A DNA stretch of 64,000 nucleotides from the NCBI RefSeq assembly GCF_025561445.1, contig NZ_CP095096.1, positions 1,467,822 through 1,531,821 of the forward strand. The letters are read 5' to 3'. Below, piece by piece: positions 54,782 through 63,199 of the stretch. The stretch's first letter is position 1. Each line of letters opens with the position of its first letter. Source of the DNA: Staphylococcus sp. IVB6181 (GTDB taxonomy: Bacteria; Bacillota; Bacilli; Staphylococcales; Staphylococcaceae). Position numbers and translations under genes: made by a program. The notes beneath the pieces were generated by a model, which was given only the letters and a program-made list of their open reading frames with translations, did no database searches and was not told the DNA's origin.

Positions 54782-56519
54782 TGTCGTAATTAAACTGTGG
54801 TTAACTATTATTTTAATAGTAACGACAGTTTTAATTTTACTCAGTGCTGCTTTAATAACATTTATTCAGCAATATTATACGCAAGATACTGAACAATCTT
54901 TAGTAAATGATGCGCATCGTATCAGTAATTTATTAGAGGAATCTGATAATAAATCACTTGCGATCAAACATAGCAAAACACTGATAGAAGGCCCGAGCGG
55001 GTTGATTATCATGAAAAATAAACATGATGAATATTATAATTCGCATTCTAAACTTAAAGATAAAATGATGGATGTTATTAAAAAAGACAGTGGTTTGAAT
55101 CATGTATTCAGCGAACATAAAAAAGCTTCAAAACATATAGAACTAAAAGTTAACGGCAAAAAACATACTTACGTTTTAGTGGGGTACCCTGCGAAAATTG
55201 ATGAAAACAATCAAAGCGGCGGTGTGTTTATCTACCAAGACCTAAAAAGCATTGATGATACCAACAATGTGATTACGATTATTATTTTAGTAACAGCTGT
55301 AATTTTCTTAATCATCACAACGGTATTCGCATTCTTTTTATCATCTCGTATTACTAAGCCGCTGCGTCAGCTCAGAACACAAGCCACTGGCGTATCACAA
55401 GGCAACTATTCATTAGTCAATACGATTAATACGAAAGATGAAATCGGCGAACTTGCCCATTCATTCAACTTAATGAGCAGTGAAATTCAACGTCATATCA
55501 ACGAAATTTCAGCTTCGAAAAACATTAGAGAAAGTCTCATCAATTCTATGGTCGAAGGTGTACTTGCAATTAATGAAGATAGAAAAATCATTCTATCCAA
55601 CCAATTAGCAGAGCAGATGGAAAAAGATCTAGAAGGAGAAAACAAAGCTGCCTTCATCGATCAAATCAATCAAACCTTTGAAGAAAAAGAAAACCAATTC
55701 AGAGAGTATGAAGTGAATAACCGTTATTACGTGGTCATAATGAGTTATATTGATCAGTTCCAGCCTAACGGAAGCAGCGGTATTGTAGCAATCATTCGAG
55801 ACATGACCAATGAACATCAGCTCGACCAAATGAAAAAAGACTTTATTGCGACAGTATCCCATGAATTAAGAACACCGATTGCGTTATTACAAGGCTATAC
55901 AGAATCGATTGTCGATGGCGTCGTTTCTGAACCTGAAGAAATCAAAGAATCACTTTCGATTGTGTTAGATGAAACACAGCGTTTAAACAGATTAGTTAAT
56001 GAATTGTTAAATGTTGCCAGAATGGATGCTGAAGGATTGTCTGTGCATAAGGAAGTTCAACCGATCAGCCAATTATTAGAACGCATGCATTTGAAATACC
56101 GTCAGCAAGCTGAAGAATTAGACATTGCAATTGAATTGGCACCAAATACCAATCATCAGTTATGGTATTATGACGAAGATCGTATGGAACAAGTACTGAC
56201 TAATCTTGTAGACAATGCGACACGTTATACAGCACCAGGAGATTCTATTACCATCACTACAGACGAAGATGAAGACTATGATATCTTGTATATTGAAGAT
56301 ACCGGCAGCGGTATTGCGCCAGAGCATGTTGAATTAGTCTTTGATCGCTTTTATAAAGTAGATGCATCCAGAAAACGCGGTAAAGAGGGAACAGGCTTAG
56401 GCTTATTCATCAGCCGCATGATTGTTGAAGCGCAAGATGGTACCATCAGTCTTACAAGCGAATTGGGCAAAGGTACTACATTTATTATCAAATTGCCGAA
56501 ACCGCCTAAAACACAATAG
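54765..56519 (+). CDS. srrB: Sensor histidine kinase SrrB (ResE homologue), cysteine-free
   Basis: 584 aa: membrane helix (about 10-32), extracellular Cache-like domain, second helix (about 167-192), HAMP (RITKPLRQL onward), PAS domain (about 250-350), HisKA with H366 in ATVSHELRTP, and HATPase with DNATRY, DTGSGIAPEH and GTGLGLFIS. Phosphorylates SrrA in response to oxygen or the quinone pool. The whole protein contains no cysteine: the positions aligned with S. aureus C464 and C501 are T462 (PNTNHQLW) and the second T of TITTDEDE. The disulfide switch reported for S. aureus SrrB therefore cannot operate here. Confidence 0.94.
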   Translation: MKRLNNVVIKLWLTIILIVTTVLILLSAALITFIQQYYTQDTEQSLVNDAHRISNLLEESDNKSLAIKHSKTLIEGPSGLIIMKNKHDEYYNSHSKLKDKMMDVIKKDSGLNHVFSEHKKASKHIELKVNGKKHTYVLVGYPAKIDENNQSGGVFIYQDLKSIDDTNNVITIIILVTAVIFLIITTVFAFFLSSRITKPLRQLRTQATGVSQGNYSLVNTINTKDEIGELAHSFNLMSSEIQRHINEISASKNIRESLINSMVEGVLAINEDRKIILSNQLAEQMEKDLEGENKAAFIDQINQTFEEKENQFREYEVNNRYYVVIMSYIDQFQPNGSSGIVAIIRDMTNEHQLDQMKKDFIATVSHELRTPIALLQGYTESIVDGVVSEPEEIKESLSIVLDETQRLNRLVNELLNVARMDAEGLSVHKEVQPISQLLERMHLKYRQQAEELDIAIELAPNTNHQLWYYDEDRMEQVLTNLVDNATRYTAPGDSITITTDEDEDYDILYIEDTGSGIAPEHVELVFDRFYKVDASRKRGKEGTGLGLFISRMIVEAQDGTISLTSELGKGTTFIIKLPKPPKTQ

Positions 56520-56526
56520 ACAGCTT

Positions 56527-56554
56527 AAACCTTGGAGATTCCTCCAAGGTTTTT
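56527..56554 (+). terminator. Terminator after srrB
   Basis: AAACCTTGGAG (56527-56537), loop ATTC, CTCCAAGGTTT (56542-56552) with T-run. Confidence 0.88.
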
Positions 56555-56583
56555 GATTGCTTATCCTTAGTTATGCAATCAGA

Positions 56584-56612
56584 TTGAAATTGTGAGATAA
56601 ATCGGATACAAT
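56584..56612 (+). promoter_or_regulatory. Sigma-A promoter of ribU
   Basis: TTGAAA (56584-56589), 17-bp spacer, TACAAT (56607-56612), placing the start about 25 nt before the FMN riboswitch. Confidence 0.75.
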
Positions 56613-56642
56613 AAATAGGAAAAATAAAATATAAATGAAATT

Positions 56643-56776
56643 CATCTTCGGGGTCGGGTGAAAGTCCCAACCGGCAGTAAATAAAGCCTGCGACCTGTAT
56701 TTATCTCTGTGATAAATATGGCTGATCTAGTGAGATTCTAGAGCCGACAGTATAGTCTGGATGGGAGAAGATGGAG
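56643..56776 (+). promoter_or_regulatory. FMN riboswitch (RFN element)
   Basis: Conserved RFN blocks are present: TCTTCGGGGTCGGGTGAAAG (56645-56664), CCCAACCGGCAGTAA (56666-56680), AGCCTGCGAC (56685-56694), GCTGATCTAGTGAGATTCTAG (reading 56721-56741), GCCGACAGT (56743-56751) and TGGATGGGAGAAGATG (56758-56773). The outer P1 helix is CATCTTC/GAAGATG. Binding FMN should switch off ribU. Confidence 0.95.
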
Positions 56777-56805
56777 GGTTTATTTGTTGTGCAATAAAAT
56801 CCTCC
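56773..56805 (+). promoter_or_regulatory. Hairpin in the FMN riboswitch expression platform
   Basis: GGAGG (56773-56777) pairs with CCTCC (56801-56805), extended by T-A pairs to about 12 bp with one bulge. There is no T-run after it, so it is not a normal terminator. The CTCC of its 3' arm could instead pair with GGAG of the ribU ribosome binding site (56827-56830), suggesting translational control. Confidence 0.5.
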
Positions 56806-56835
56806 TATTCACGTAGATGAATGGAAGGAGTCCTT

Positions 56836-57384
56836 ATGAATCAACAAAAGAACAAACGTTTTATCGTTATCAGTATGTTGAGTGCAGTTGCTTTTATTTT
56901 GATGTTTATCAAATTTCCATTACCGTTTCTGCCTCCATACCTCACATTAGACTTTAGTGATGTACCTGCATTATTAGCAACATTTATTTTCGGTCCGGTA
57001 GCCGGAATTATTGTAGAACTTATCAAGAACTTATTGAACTTCTTATTCAATATGGGCGATCCGATAGGTCCTGTTGCAAACTTTGCGGCGGCAGTGAGTT
57101 TATTACTCGTTGCGTATTATGTAAGCAAAGCAGTGAAAAGCCGATACAGTATTATCATCGGACTTTGTGCTGGTATTGTCGCAATGACGATTGTATTAAG
57201 TATTTTAAATTATTTTGTTTTATTACCGTTATACGGAATGATTATGAATTTAGGCGATGTTGTAAGGAACTTAAAAATCATCATCGTTTCAGGTATTATT
57301 CCATTTAACATCATCAAGGGTATTGCGGTATCAGTGATATTCCTGTTGCTGTTCAAACGATTAAAAAATGCCTTAAGATATTAA
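56836..57384 (+). CDS. ribU: Riboflavin ECF transporter substrate-binding subunit RibU
   Basis: 182-aa membrane S-component that binds riboflavin and works with the shared EcfA-A'-T module. About six hydrophobic helices; FIKFPLPFLPPYLTLDFSDVP split over the typical L1 loop (KFPLPFLPPYLTLDFSD) and GPVAGIIVELIKNLLNFLF match RibU. ATG 56836 with AAGGAG upstream; ATG 56821 precedes the Shine-Dalgarno and is not used. The FMN riboswitch supports the substrate. Confidence 0.93.
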   Translation: MNQQKNKRFIVISMLSAVAFILMFIKFPLPFLPPYLTLDFSDVPALLATFIFGPVAGIIVELIKNLLNFLFNMGDPIGPVANFAAAVSLLLVAYYVSKAVKSRYSIIIGLCAGIVAMTIVLSILNYFVLLPLYGMIMNLGDVVRNLKIIIVSGIIPFNIIKGIAVSVIFLLLFKRLKNALRY

Positions 57385-57398
57385 TTGATATATTAAAG

Positions 57399-57428
57399 CC
57401 CCCGGGAAACATTTTCCCCGGGGGGTAT
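57399..57428 (+). terminator. GC-rich terminator after ribU
   Basis: CCCCCGGGAAA pairs with TTTCCCCGGGGG (57399-57424, one bulge), followed by TATTTT. Confidence 0.82.
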
Positions 57429-57513
57429 TTTCATAATGTTGAACACTTAACAAGTCTTCAACTTTCAATCTATTTTTAGCGAAGATTACCAAACTGGTAA
57501 AACGATTGAAAAT

Positions 57514-57780
<267 letters not shown>

Positions 57781-57857
57781 TTAAAAATGCTACACTGATA
57801 GGGTAATTTATATTTTAACACCAGTTTATCTTTTTTCAATACTATAGGTCATAGGTG

Positions 57858-58823
57858 ATGATTGATTTGAAAGAAATAATTCAATACATAAAAAATCATA
57901 CATTCCATTATAAAACACATAAAAGTATCTACAATATACTCATTGGTGCTAAAACACATCAAACATATTTTGATGGGTGTAGCCAACAACTTTTATCATT
58001 ATATCATAGTCAGCCAGATTTAAAATATACATCATTCGAACGAATCTTTGATGAAATAGAGACATCTGATACCAAAATTCCTTTGAAAATATCTACACGG
58101 TATACGTTTGATAGTATTCAAAATACTTTCCAAGTACTGCAATTACTGATTCAAACCATTTCATTCAAACATCATCACACACTTGAATTTATACCCGTTT
58201 CTCAAGTCAGTAAAGTTCAAGATCGAGCAAAATCATTATTTTATAAAATTCAGCACCAAACATTGGATGATCAATTCAAAAATGAAGTTTACCTGCTGTT
58301 TGATCTGCTTAATCAAACCCAAACACAATCTGTACTGCATTATTTCTTGCAAGGCTATGACGAAATCATGTACACCAATCAGCAAGTCAGTTTAATCGAA
58401 GACATTAATATGTCTGACTTAGCAATCATCAAAATGAATGACCTCGTAGAAATGATGCATTTGTTAGAAGATACATCGACTTTTCCGTTATTGTCTCAAA
58501 TGATTATACTGCCTTCACTCTCATTAAATACAAAAGATACCTTTAAACTCGTACAATCCGGATTGACCTTTGATGAGATTGCACAAAAAGAAGGGGTAAA
58601 AGTCAATACGATAGAAGACCATATATTAGAACTTTATATCAAAGGTTATTTATCGGATTACGATGCTTACTTAAAAGAGGATCAATTTCAAGCTTTCCAA
58701 TCTTTCTTTAAACAACATAGCAATGAACGCTTGCGAACGTTTAAAGCTGAGTTTCCGAAAATGAGTTATTTTGAAATCAAATTAGCGATAGTCTTAATCG
58801 CCAGGAGGGAAAAGACGTGTTAA
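57858..58823 (+). CDS. ypbB: Helix-turn-helix protein YpbB
   Basis: 321 aa, mostly helical, with a C-terminal HTH_40 module (SGLTFDEIAQKEGVKVNTIE) of the type found at the end of some RecQ-like helicases. It is 41 nt long past the recQ Shine-Dalgarno region and overlaps recQ by 7 nt, so a helper role with RecQ is inferred. The open frame starts at GTG 57855; ATG 57858 is the likely start. No enzymatic motif is seen. Confidence 0.8.
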   Translation: MIDLKEIIQYIKNHTFHYKTHKSIYNILIGAKTHQTYFDGCSQQLLSLYHSQPDLKYTSFERIFDEIETSDTKIPLKISTRYTFDSIQNTFQVLQLLIQTISFKHHHTLEFIPVSQVSKVQDRAKSLFYKIQHQTLDDQFKNEVYLLFDLLNQTQTQSVLHYFLQGYDEIMYTNQQVSLIEDINMSDLAIIKMNDLVEMMHLLEDTSTFPLLSQMIILPSLSLNTKDTFKLVQSGLTFDEIAQKEGVKVNTIEDHILELYIKGYLSDYDAYLKEDQFQAFQSFFKQHSNERLRTFKAEFPKMSYFEIKLAIVLIARREKTC

Positions 58824-60193
58824 ATAAAGCTTTGAAACAATGGTTCGGATTTGATGCTTTTAAAGAAGGGCAACAAGCAATTATTCAAAATGTACTGGAC
58901 CATAAAAATACGTTAGGTATTTTGCCTACAGGCAGCGGTAAAAGTTTATGCTACCAATTGCCGACGTATATTAAGCAACAACCGACTTTAATTATTTCAC
59001 CTTTAATCTCTCTTATGGATGATCAAGTCATGCAGATGAGAAAAAATGGAGAGCGTTCAGTCAGTTATATCCATTCAGGGATGAGTTTTGAAGAAAAGCA
59101 GAAAAACTTAAAGCGTTTGAAGCATTCTAAGTTCATCTTTTTGAGTCCCGAATTTATACTCCATCAAGATAATATCAAATGGATTACTTCCATCAATCTA
59201 GGTATGATTGTTTTAGATGAAGCACATTGCATTACTGAGTGGGGTTATGATTTCAGACCGCATTATGCATTGATTGGTGAAATTACAAAACGTTTCAAGA
59301 AAGCAACAGTCTTAGCACTGACAGCAACTGCACCTTTGCATTTAAAAGAAGATATTGAATCCATTGTGCAATCTGAGTTTGATGTTGTTAAAACAAAGAT
59401 GAGCAGAGACAATATTATGTTGTCGCATATCAATTTTGATAATGATGCACAAAAAAATGAATGTCTGAAAGCCGCGATACAAACAACCGGTCCGACTATT
59501 ATTTACGTATCTTCTAAGAAAAAATGCCGAGAACTTGCACAGATGATTTACGATGAAGGCTATTTAACGGGTATCTATCATGGCGATTTATCATATCAAG
59601 AACGTCAAACTGTCCAGCAGCAATTCATACAAAATAAAATTCCGATTATTGTAGCGACAAGCGCATTTGGGATGGGGATAAATAAACCAGATATCCGCAC
59701 TATTATTCATTATCATCTGCCTGTCAGTCCTTCAAGTTACATTCAAGAAATCGGCAGGGCAGGTCGTGATGGACAACTCAGCCAAGCTATCAGTCTGTAT
59801 CAACCTGATGATTATTTCTTGTTAGAAACGATATTGTTTGCGGATGTAATTACAGATGACGATGTTGCTGCAATGTTTGCAGGTGTTGAGTTACCGCCTG
59901 AAAAGCAGCAAATCATTAAAATTTTAGCTTCTCGCTATAACCAAGAAGAAATACAAGCAATTTTCAAAGTGTCCGCAAATCGCAAACAAGAAGGATTGCT
60001 TAAGATGATGGGGTATAAAAACTTAAAGACCTGCCGACGTAATTACCTCATGTCTTATTTCGGGGAATCCGTATCTGAAATTGAACATTGCTGCGATAAT
60101 GATCAAACAGTTGAATCCATCCATGTTCCGAATAAAAAGAAAGTCGCGAGAAAAATGGATTATTTAGAAAAACTCAATCAAATCTTCATATAA
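58817..60193 (+). CDS. recQ: RecQ-family ATP-dependent DNA helicase, short form
   Basis: 458 aa 3'-5' DNA helicase. Motif 0 (FDAFKEGQQAII), Walker A LPTGSGKSLCYQLP, DEAH box VLDEAHCITEWGYDFRPHY, motif III LTATAPL and motif VI EIGRAGRDGQ are intact. C-terminal cysteines (CRRNYLMSYFGE, CCDND) form the RecQ zinc-binding part, but RQC winged helix and HRDC domains are missing, as in Bacillus RecS. GTG 58817 lies 8 nt after AGGAGG. Confidence 0.91.
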   Translation: MLNKALKQWFGFDAFKEGQQAIIQNVLDHKNTLGILPTGSGKSLCYQLPTYIKQQPTLIISPLISLMDDQVMQMRKNGERSVSYIHSGMSFEEKQKNLKRLKHSKFIFLSPEFILHQDNIKWITSINLGMIVLDEAHCITEWGYDFRPHYALIGEITKRFKKATVLALTATAPLHLKEDIESIVQSEFDVVKTKMSRDNIMLSHINFDNDAQKNECLKAAIQTTGPTIIYVSSKKKCRELAQMIYDEGYLTGIYHGDLSYQERQTVQQQFIQNKIPIIVATSAFGMGINKPDIRTIIHYHLPVSPSSYIQEIGRAGRDGQLSQAISLYQPDDYFLLETILFADVITDDDVAAMFAGVELPPEKQQIIKILASRYNQEEIQAIFKVSANRKQEGLLKMMGYKNLKTCRRNYLMSYFGESVSEIEHCCDNDQTVESIHVPNKKKVARKMDYLEKLNQIFI

Positions 60194-60352
60194 ATTTAAA
60201 CTTTAAATTTCATTTACATGTTAGTGTGAAGAAATAGTAGGTTCTACCTTGATTTAGGGTATTGTTTGACAATTATCTCGCAAACCTACATTCTAAGCAT
60301 TATATTTATATTTTCTTATGTATATCAGTGTCTCATACAAGTATAAATTGCT

Positions 60353-60380
60353 TTGCTAAGTATGTATTGCAAGTTATAAT
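60353..60380 (+). promoter_or_regulatory. Probable promoter of ebpS
   Basis: TTGCTA (60353-60358), 16-bp spacer, perfect TATAAT (60375-60380). The 280-nt gap between recQ and ebpS otherwise holds an imperfect GTAGGTT/AACCTAC pairing (60238-60289), possibly a weak terminator of recQ, and a roughly 90-nt leader. Confidence 0.6.
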
Positions 60381-60474
60381 TAGGTTGTAAGGTGTGTTTT
60401 TGCCCTTCTTATTTGGGGTATGAATACTACATATGTAAAATTAATATTTTTTTAATAAAGAAAGGATGATGGCG

Positions 60475-61971
60475 TTGTCAAATAACAATTTTAAAGATGA
60501 TTTTGAGCGCAACCGTCAATCAATTGATCCTAAACCATCACATAAAAACTCTGGTCATTTAGACAAGTCAATTGACGAAGAAGCAAATCATCAAGAAGAA
60601 AACTTAAAAGAAAAGCAGGAACAACATTTCCCGCCAAGAAATGCACACAGAAGACGTCAAAGACGTCGTTCAACAGCAACGCATCAACGTGAAGAACGTC
60701 AAGATACAAACGAAGACCTACATAAAGAAGAGGAAAAAGCACAAGCTGATTCTAAACAAAATGGGCAAGGTCATGTGTCTGAAACAGTAAAAACTAATAA
60801 AAACAATAAGAAAAAAGCAGGCGGTGCGGCGGCTGGCAGTGTCGGCGGCGGTATTATCGGTAAGAAATTACAGCAAAACCACGATAAGAAAGAAACAAAA
60901 GCTGACGAACCGGTAAAAAATGAGGAACATCGACACCAAGAACCTCAAAAAGATAAACCATCTCATGACAATTCCGGTAAAAAAGCGGCAGCTGCTGGGG
61001 CTGCAGGTGTTGCAGGCGGTGCAGCTGCTGGTAAAGCTGCTCAAAGCCACTCTGACAAAAAAGAAAACGACAGAAAAGAACACCAAGATGCTGAACGCTC
61101 TGATGCTAAAGACCATGATAAAAAAGATAATTCTGGTAAAAAAGCGGCAACTGCCGGGGCTGCTGGTGTTGTTGGCGGTGCTGCAGCAGGTAAAGCTGCT
61201 CAAAAACACTCTGATAAAAAAGAATCTGAAAAGCACAAAGATCAAAAAGATAATAAAGGCAATACTGGCAAGAAAGCAGCGGCTGCTGGGGCTGCAGGTG
61301 CAGTCGGAGGTGCCGCAGCAAGCAAATCAGCGCATGCCGGTTCAGGCAATGGCGGCGGTACTGGCAACGGCGCAAATAACGGTCACAATGAACAGCCTAA
61401 GAAAAAGGGCGGCGGCATGAAGAAATTACTTCCATTGCTGTTAGGTCTCTTGCTATTAGCCGCAATTGCTATCTTCGGCGGTATGGCACTGACTAATCAA
61501 GGCAGCGACAAAGCTCAAGATGATCAAAAAGTAGCACAACAATCAAACAAAGATAAAGACAAAGCAAAAGACAGCGATAAAGATAAAGCAGCAGCAGACA
61601 AAGATAAAAACAAAAAAGAGGAAGACAAAGCAAATAGTTCAGGTGATAGTGCATCATCAGATTCAGATGGTTCTGATGCACAAGACCAAAGTGCCTATGA
61701 TGCACAAAACCAACAAAATGCTGGACAAGGTCAATATGATCAAAACAATCAATATAACCAAAACGGCCAAGCACAAAATCAACAAGCACAACAACAGCAA
61801 CAAAACCAAGGCGGTCAAACACATACCGTATATGGTAAAGAAAACTTATACCGAATTGCAATTCGCTATTACGGTGAAGGTACACCAGAAAATGTTGAAA
61901 AAATCAAACGTGCTAATGGCTTAAACAGCAATAATATCTCTAATGGACAACAACTTGTGATTCCTCAATAA
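60475..61971 (+). CDS. ebpS: EbpS-like cell-surface LysM protein
   Basis: 498 aa, homologous end to end with S. aureus elastin-binding protein: start [18 protein letters not shown], conserved [14 protein letters not shown], three to four Ala/Gly segments between Lys/Asp/His-rich linkers, membrane helix [19 protein letters not shown] (about residues 322-341), an acidic/Gln-Asn tail and a C-terminal LysM domain ([20 protein letters not shown] onward). The in-frame ATGs at 60466 and 60469 are inside the Shine-Dalgarno AAAGGATG; TTG 60475 is the better start. The elastin-binding hexapeptide TNSHQD of S. aureus is absent, so elastin binding is doubtful. Confidence 0.9.
   Translation: MSNNNFKDDFERNRQSIDPKPSHKNSGHLDKSIDEEANHQEENLKEKQEQHFPPRNAHRRRQRRRSTATHQREERQDTNEDLHKEEEKAQADSKQNGQGHVSETVKTNKNNKKKAGGAAAGSVGGGIIGKKLQQNHDKKETKADEPVKNEEHRHQEPQKDKPSHDNSGKKAAAAGAAGVAGGAAAGKAAQSHSDKKENDRKEHQDAERSDAKDHDKKDNSGKKAATAGAAGVVGGAAAGKAAQKHSDKKESEKHKDQKDNKGNTGKKAAAAGAAGAVGGAAASKSAHAGSGNGGGTGNGANNGHNEQPKKKGGGMKKLLPLLLGLLLLAAIAIFGGMALTNQGSDKAQDDQKVAQQSNKDKDKAKDSDKDKAAADKDKNKKEEDKANSSGDSASSDSDGSDAQDQSAYDAQNQQNAGQGQYDQNNQYNQNGQAQNQQAQQQQQNQGGQTHTVYGKENLYRIAIRYYGEGTPENVEKIKRANGLNSNNISNGQQLVIPQ
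60970..61340 (+). repeat. Three degenerate coding repeats in ebpS
   Basis: Units beginning at about 60970, 61129 and 61261 each encode SGKKAA/TAGAAGxxGGAAA/GKAA or a close variant, followed by His/Lys/Asp-rich linkers. A more diverged unit ([20 protein letters not shown]) precedes them from about 60811. The repeats probably expand and contract by recombination. Confidence 0.75.
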
Positions 61972-61979
61972 CAAATATG

Positions 61980-62017
61980 ACCTCACTGCAAAATTTTTAT
62001 TTGCGGTGAGGTTTTTC
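61980..62017 (+). terminator. Terminator after ebpS
   Basis: ACCTCACTGCAAA (61980-61992) pairs with TTTGCGGTGAGGT region (62000-62012, G-U and one mismatch), followed by TTTTC. Confidence 0.78.
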
Positions 62018-62134
62018 TATGTCGCTTTATAAAGCATTTTTCATTTCATTGAATATAAAGAAAACAGCTTAATTCCTTTTAATATTCTGTATGACTGATA
62101 TAATATTAGAGGTGTGAAAAAGGAGGACAAAACT

Positions 62135-63121
62135 ATGCAAACTGTAGAAAGTATAATCATTGGCGGCGGGCCGTGCGGTTTAAGTGCAGCAATTGAACAA
62201 AAGAAAAAAGGGATTGAAACATTGGTTATTGAAAAAGGCAACGTAGTTGAATCGATTTACAATTATCCTACGCATCAAACCTTTTTCTCTTCTAGTGATA
62301 AATTAAGTATCGGAGATGTACCTTTTATTGTAGAAGAGTACAAACCAAGAAGAAATCAAGCATTGGTTTATTACAGAGAAGTTGTGAAATACCATCAGCT
62401 TGATGTGCACGCATTTGAAGAGGTCCTCACGGTTAAAAAAATGGGTAAACGCTTTTTAATTACTACAACTAAAGATACGTATCAATGCCGTTTCTTAACA
62501 GTAGCAACAGGCTATTACGGCCAACATAACGAATTGGAAGTTGAAGGTGCGAAATTACCTAAAGTATTCCATTACTTTAAAGAAGCACATCCATATTTCG
62601 ATCAAAATGTAGTAATTATCGGAGGTAAAAACTCAGCTGTGGACGCTGCACTTGAATTAGAAAAAGCTGGCGCTCATGTAACAGTGCTTTATCGCGGTGC
62701 AGATTATTCAGGCGCAATCAAACCTTGGATTTTGCCGAACTTTGAATCATTAGTACGTCATGAAAAAATCGATATGCACTTCAATGCGAATGTCACTAAA
62801 ATCGATGAAGATAGCGTAACGTTCGAAAAAGAAGGCGAAACATATACACTTCCTAATGATTACGTCTTTGCGATGATTGGTTATCATCCGGACTATGATT
62901 TCTTGCAAACGATCGGCATTGATATTAACACTAATGAATTTGGTACAGCACCTGTTTATGATAAAGAAACATACGAAACAAATGTCGAAAATTGTTATAT
63001 CGCAGGTGTAATTGCGGCGGGTAACGATGCTAATACAATTTTCATTGAAAACGGCAAGTTCCACGGCGGTATTATTGCACAAAACATCATTGCTAAAAAA
63101 CAAACACCTTTAGAATCTTAA
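62135..63121 (+). CDS. ypdA: Bacillithiol disulfide reductase YpdA (Bdr)
   Basis: 328-aa FAD/NADPH oxidoreductase that reduces bacillithiol disulfide. FAD motif IIGGGPCGLSAA with the conserved cysteine (Cys14) used in catalysis, NESIYNYPTHQTFFSS-type block (here VESIYNYPTHQTFFSS), NADPH motif IIGGKNSAVDAAL and AGVIAAGNDANTIFIENG. ATG 62135 with AAGGAGG; the GTG at 62114 lies before the Shine-Dalgarno. A TATAAT lies at 62099-62104. Works with bacilliredoxin, of which one (brxB) is at 38.2 kb. Confidence 0.93.
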   Translation: MQTVESIIIGGGPCGLSAAIEQKKKGIETLVIEKGNVVESIYNYPTHQTFFSSSDKLSIGDVPFIVEEYKPRRNQALVYYREVVKYHQLDVHAFEEVLTVKKMGKRFLITTTKDTYQCRFLTVATGYYGQHNELEVEGAKLPKVFHYFKEAHPYFDQNVVIIGGKNSAVDAALELEKAGAHVTVLYRGADYSGAIKPWILPNFESLVRHEKIDMHFNANVTKIDEDSVTFEKEGETYTLPNDYVFAMIGYHPDYDFLQTIGIDINTNEFGTAPVYDKETYETNVENCYIAGVIAAGNDANTIFIENGKFHGGIIAQNIIAKKQTPLES

Positions 63122-63145
63122 AATATAATTATCATTCAACTATAA

Positions 63146-63179
63146 AAACCGAGATGCGATTTTACGCATCTCGGTTTCA
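63146..63179. terminator. Bidirectional terminator between ypdA and ansA
   Basis: Perfect 13-bp stem AAACCGAGATGCG (63146-63158) with CGCATCTCGGTTT (63165-63177); A- and T-runs on both sides. Confidence 0.88.
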
Positions 63180-63199
63180 TTATAATTGTTTTTATTTTT

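Noticed and set aside
60266-60292. TTGACA upstream of ebpS as a promoter
   Set aside because: A perfect -35 hexamer, but only TACATT at a 15-bp spacing follows; the TATAAT at 60375 is a better candidate.
60970-61340. Regularly spaced repeats suggestive of a CRISPR array
   Set aside because: The repeats are in frame, encode the same protein module, vary in length and sequence, and lie inside ebpS. No cas genes are present.
60920-61420. A 166-aa plus-strand frame and minus-strand frames (60868-61245, 61106-61375, 61493-61885) in the ebpS region
   Set aside because: They are alternative readings of the low-complexity Ala/Gly/Lys repeats of ebpS. Their composition (poly Lys/Leu/Gln or Phe/Leu) is non-protein-like and they lack ribosome binding sites.
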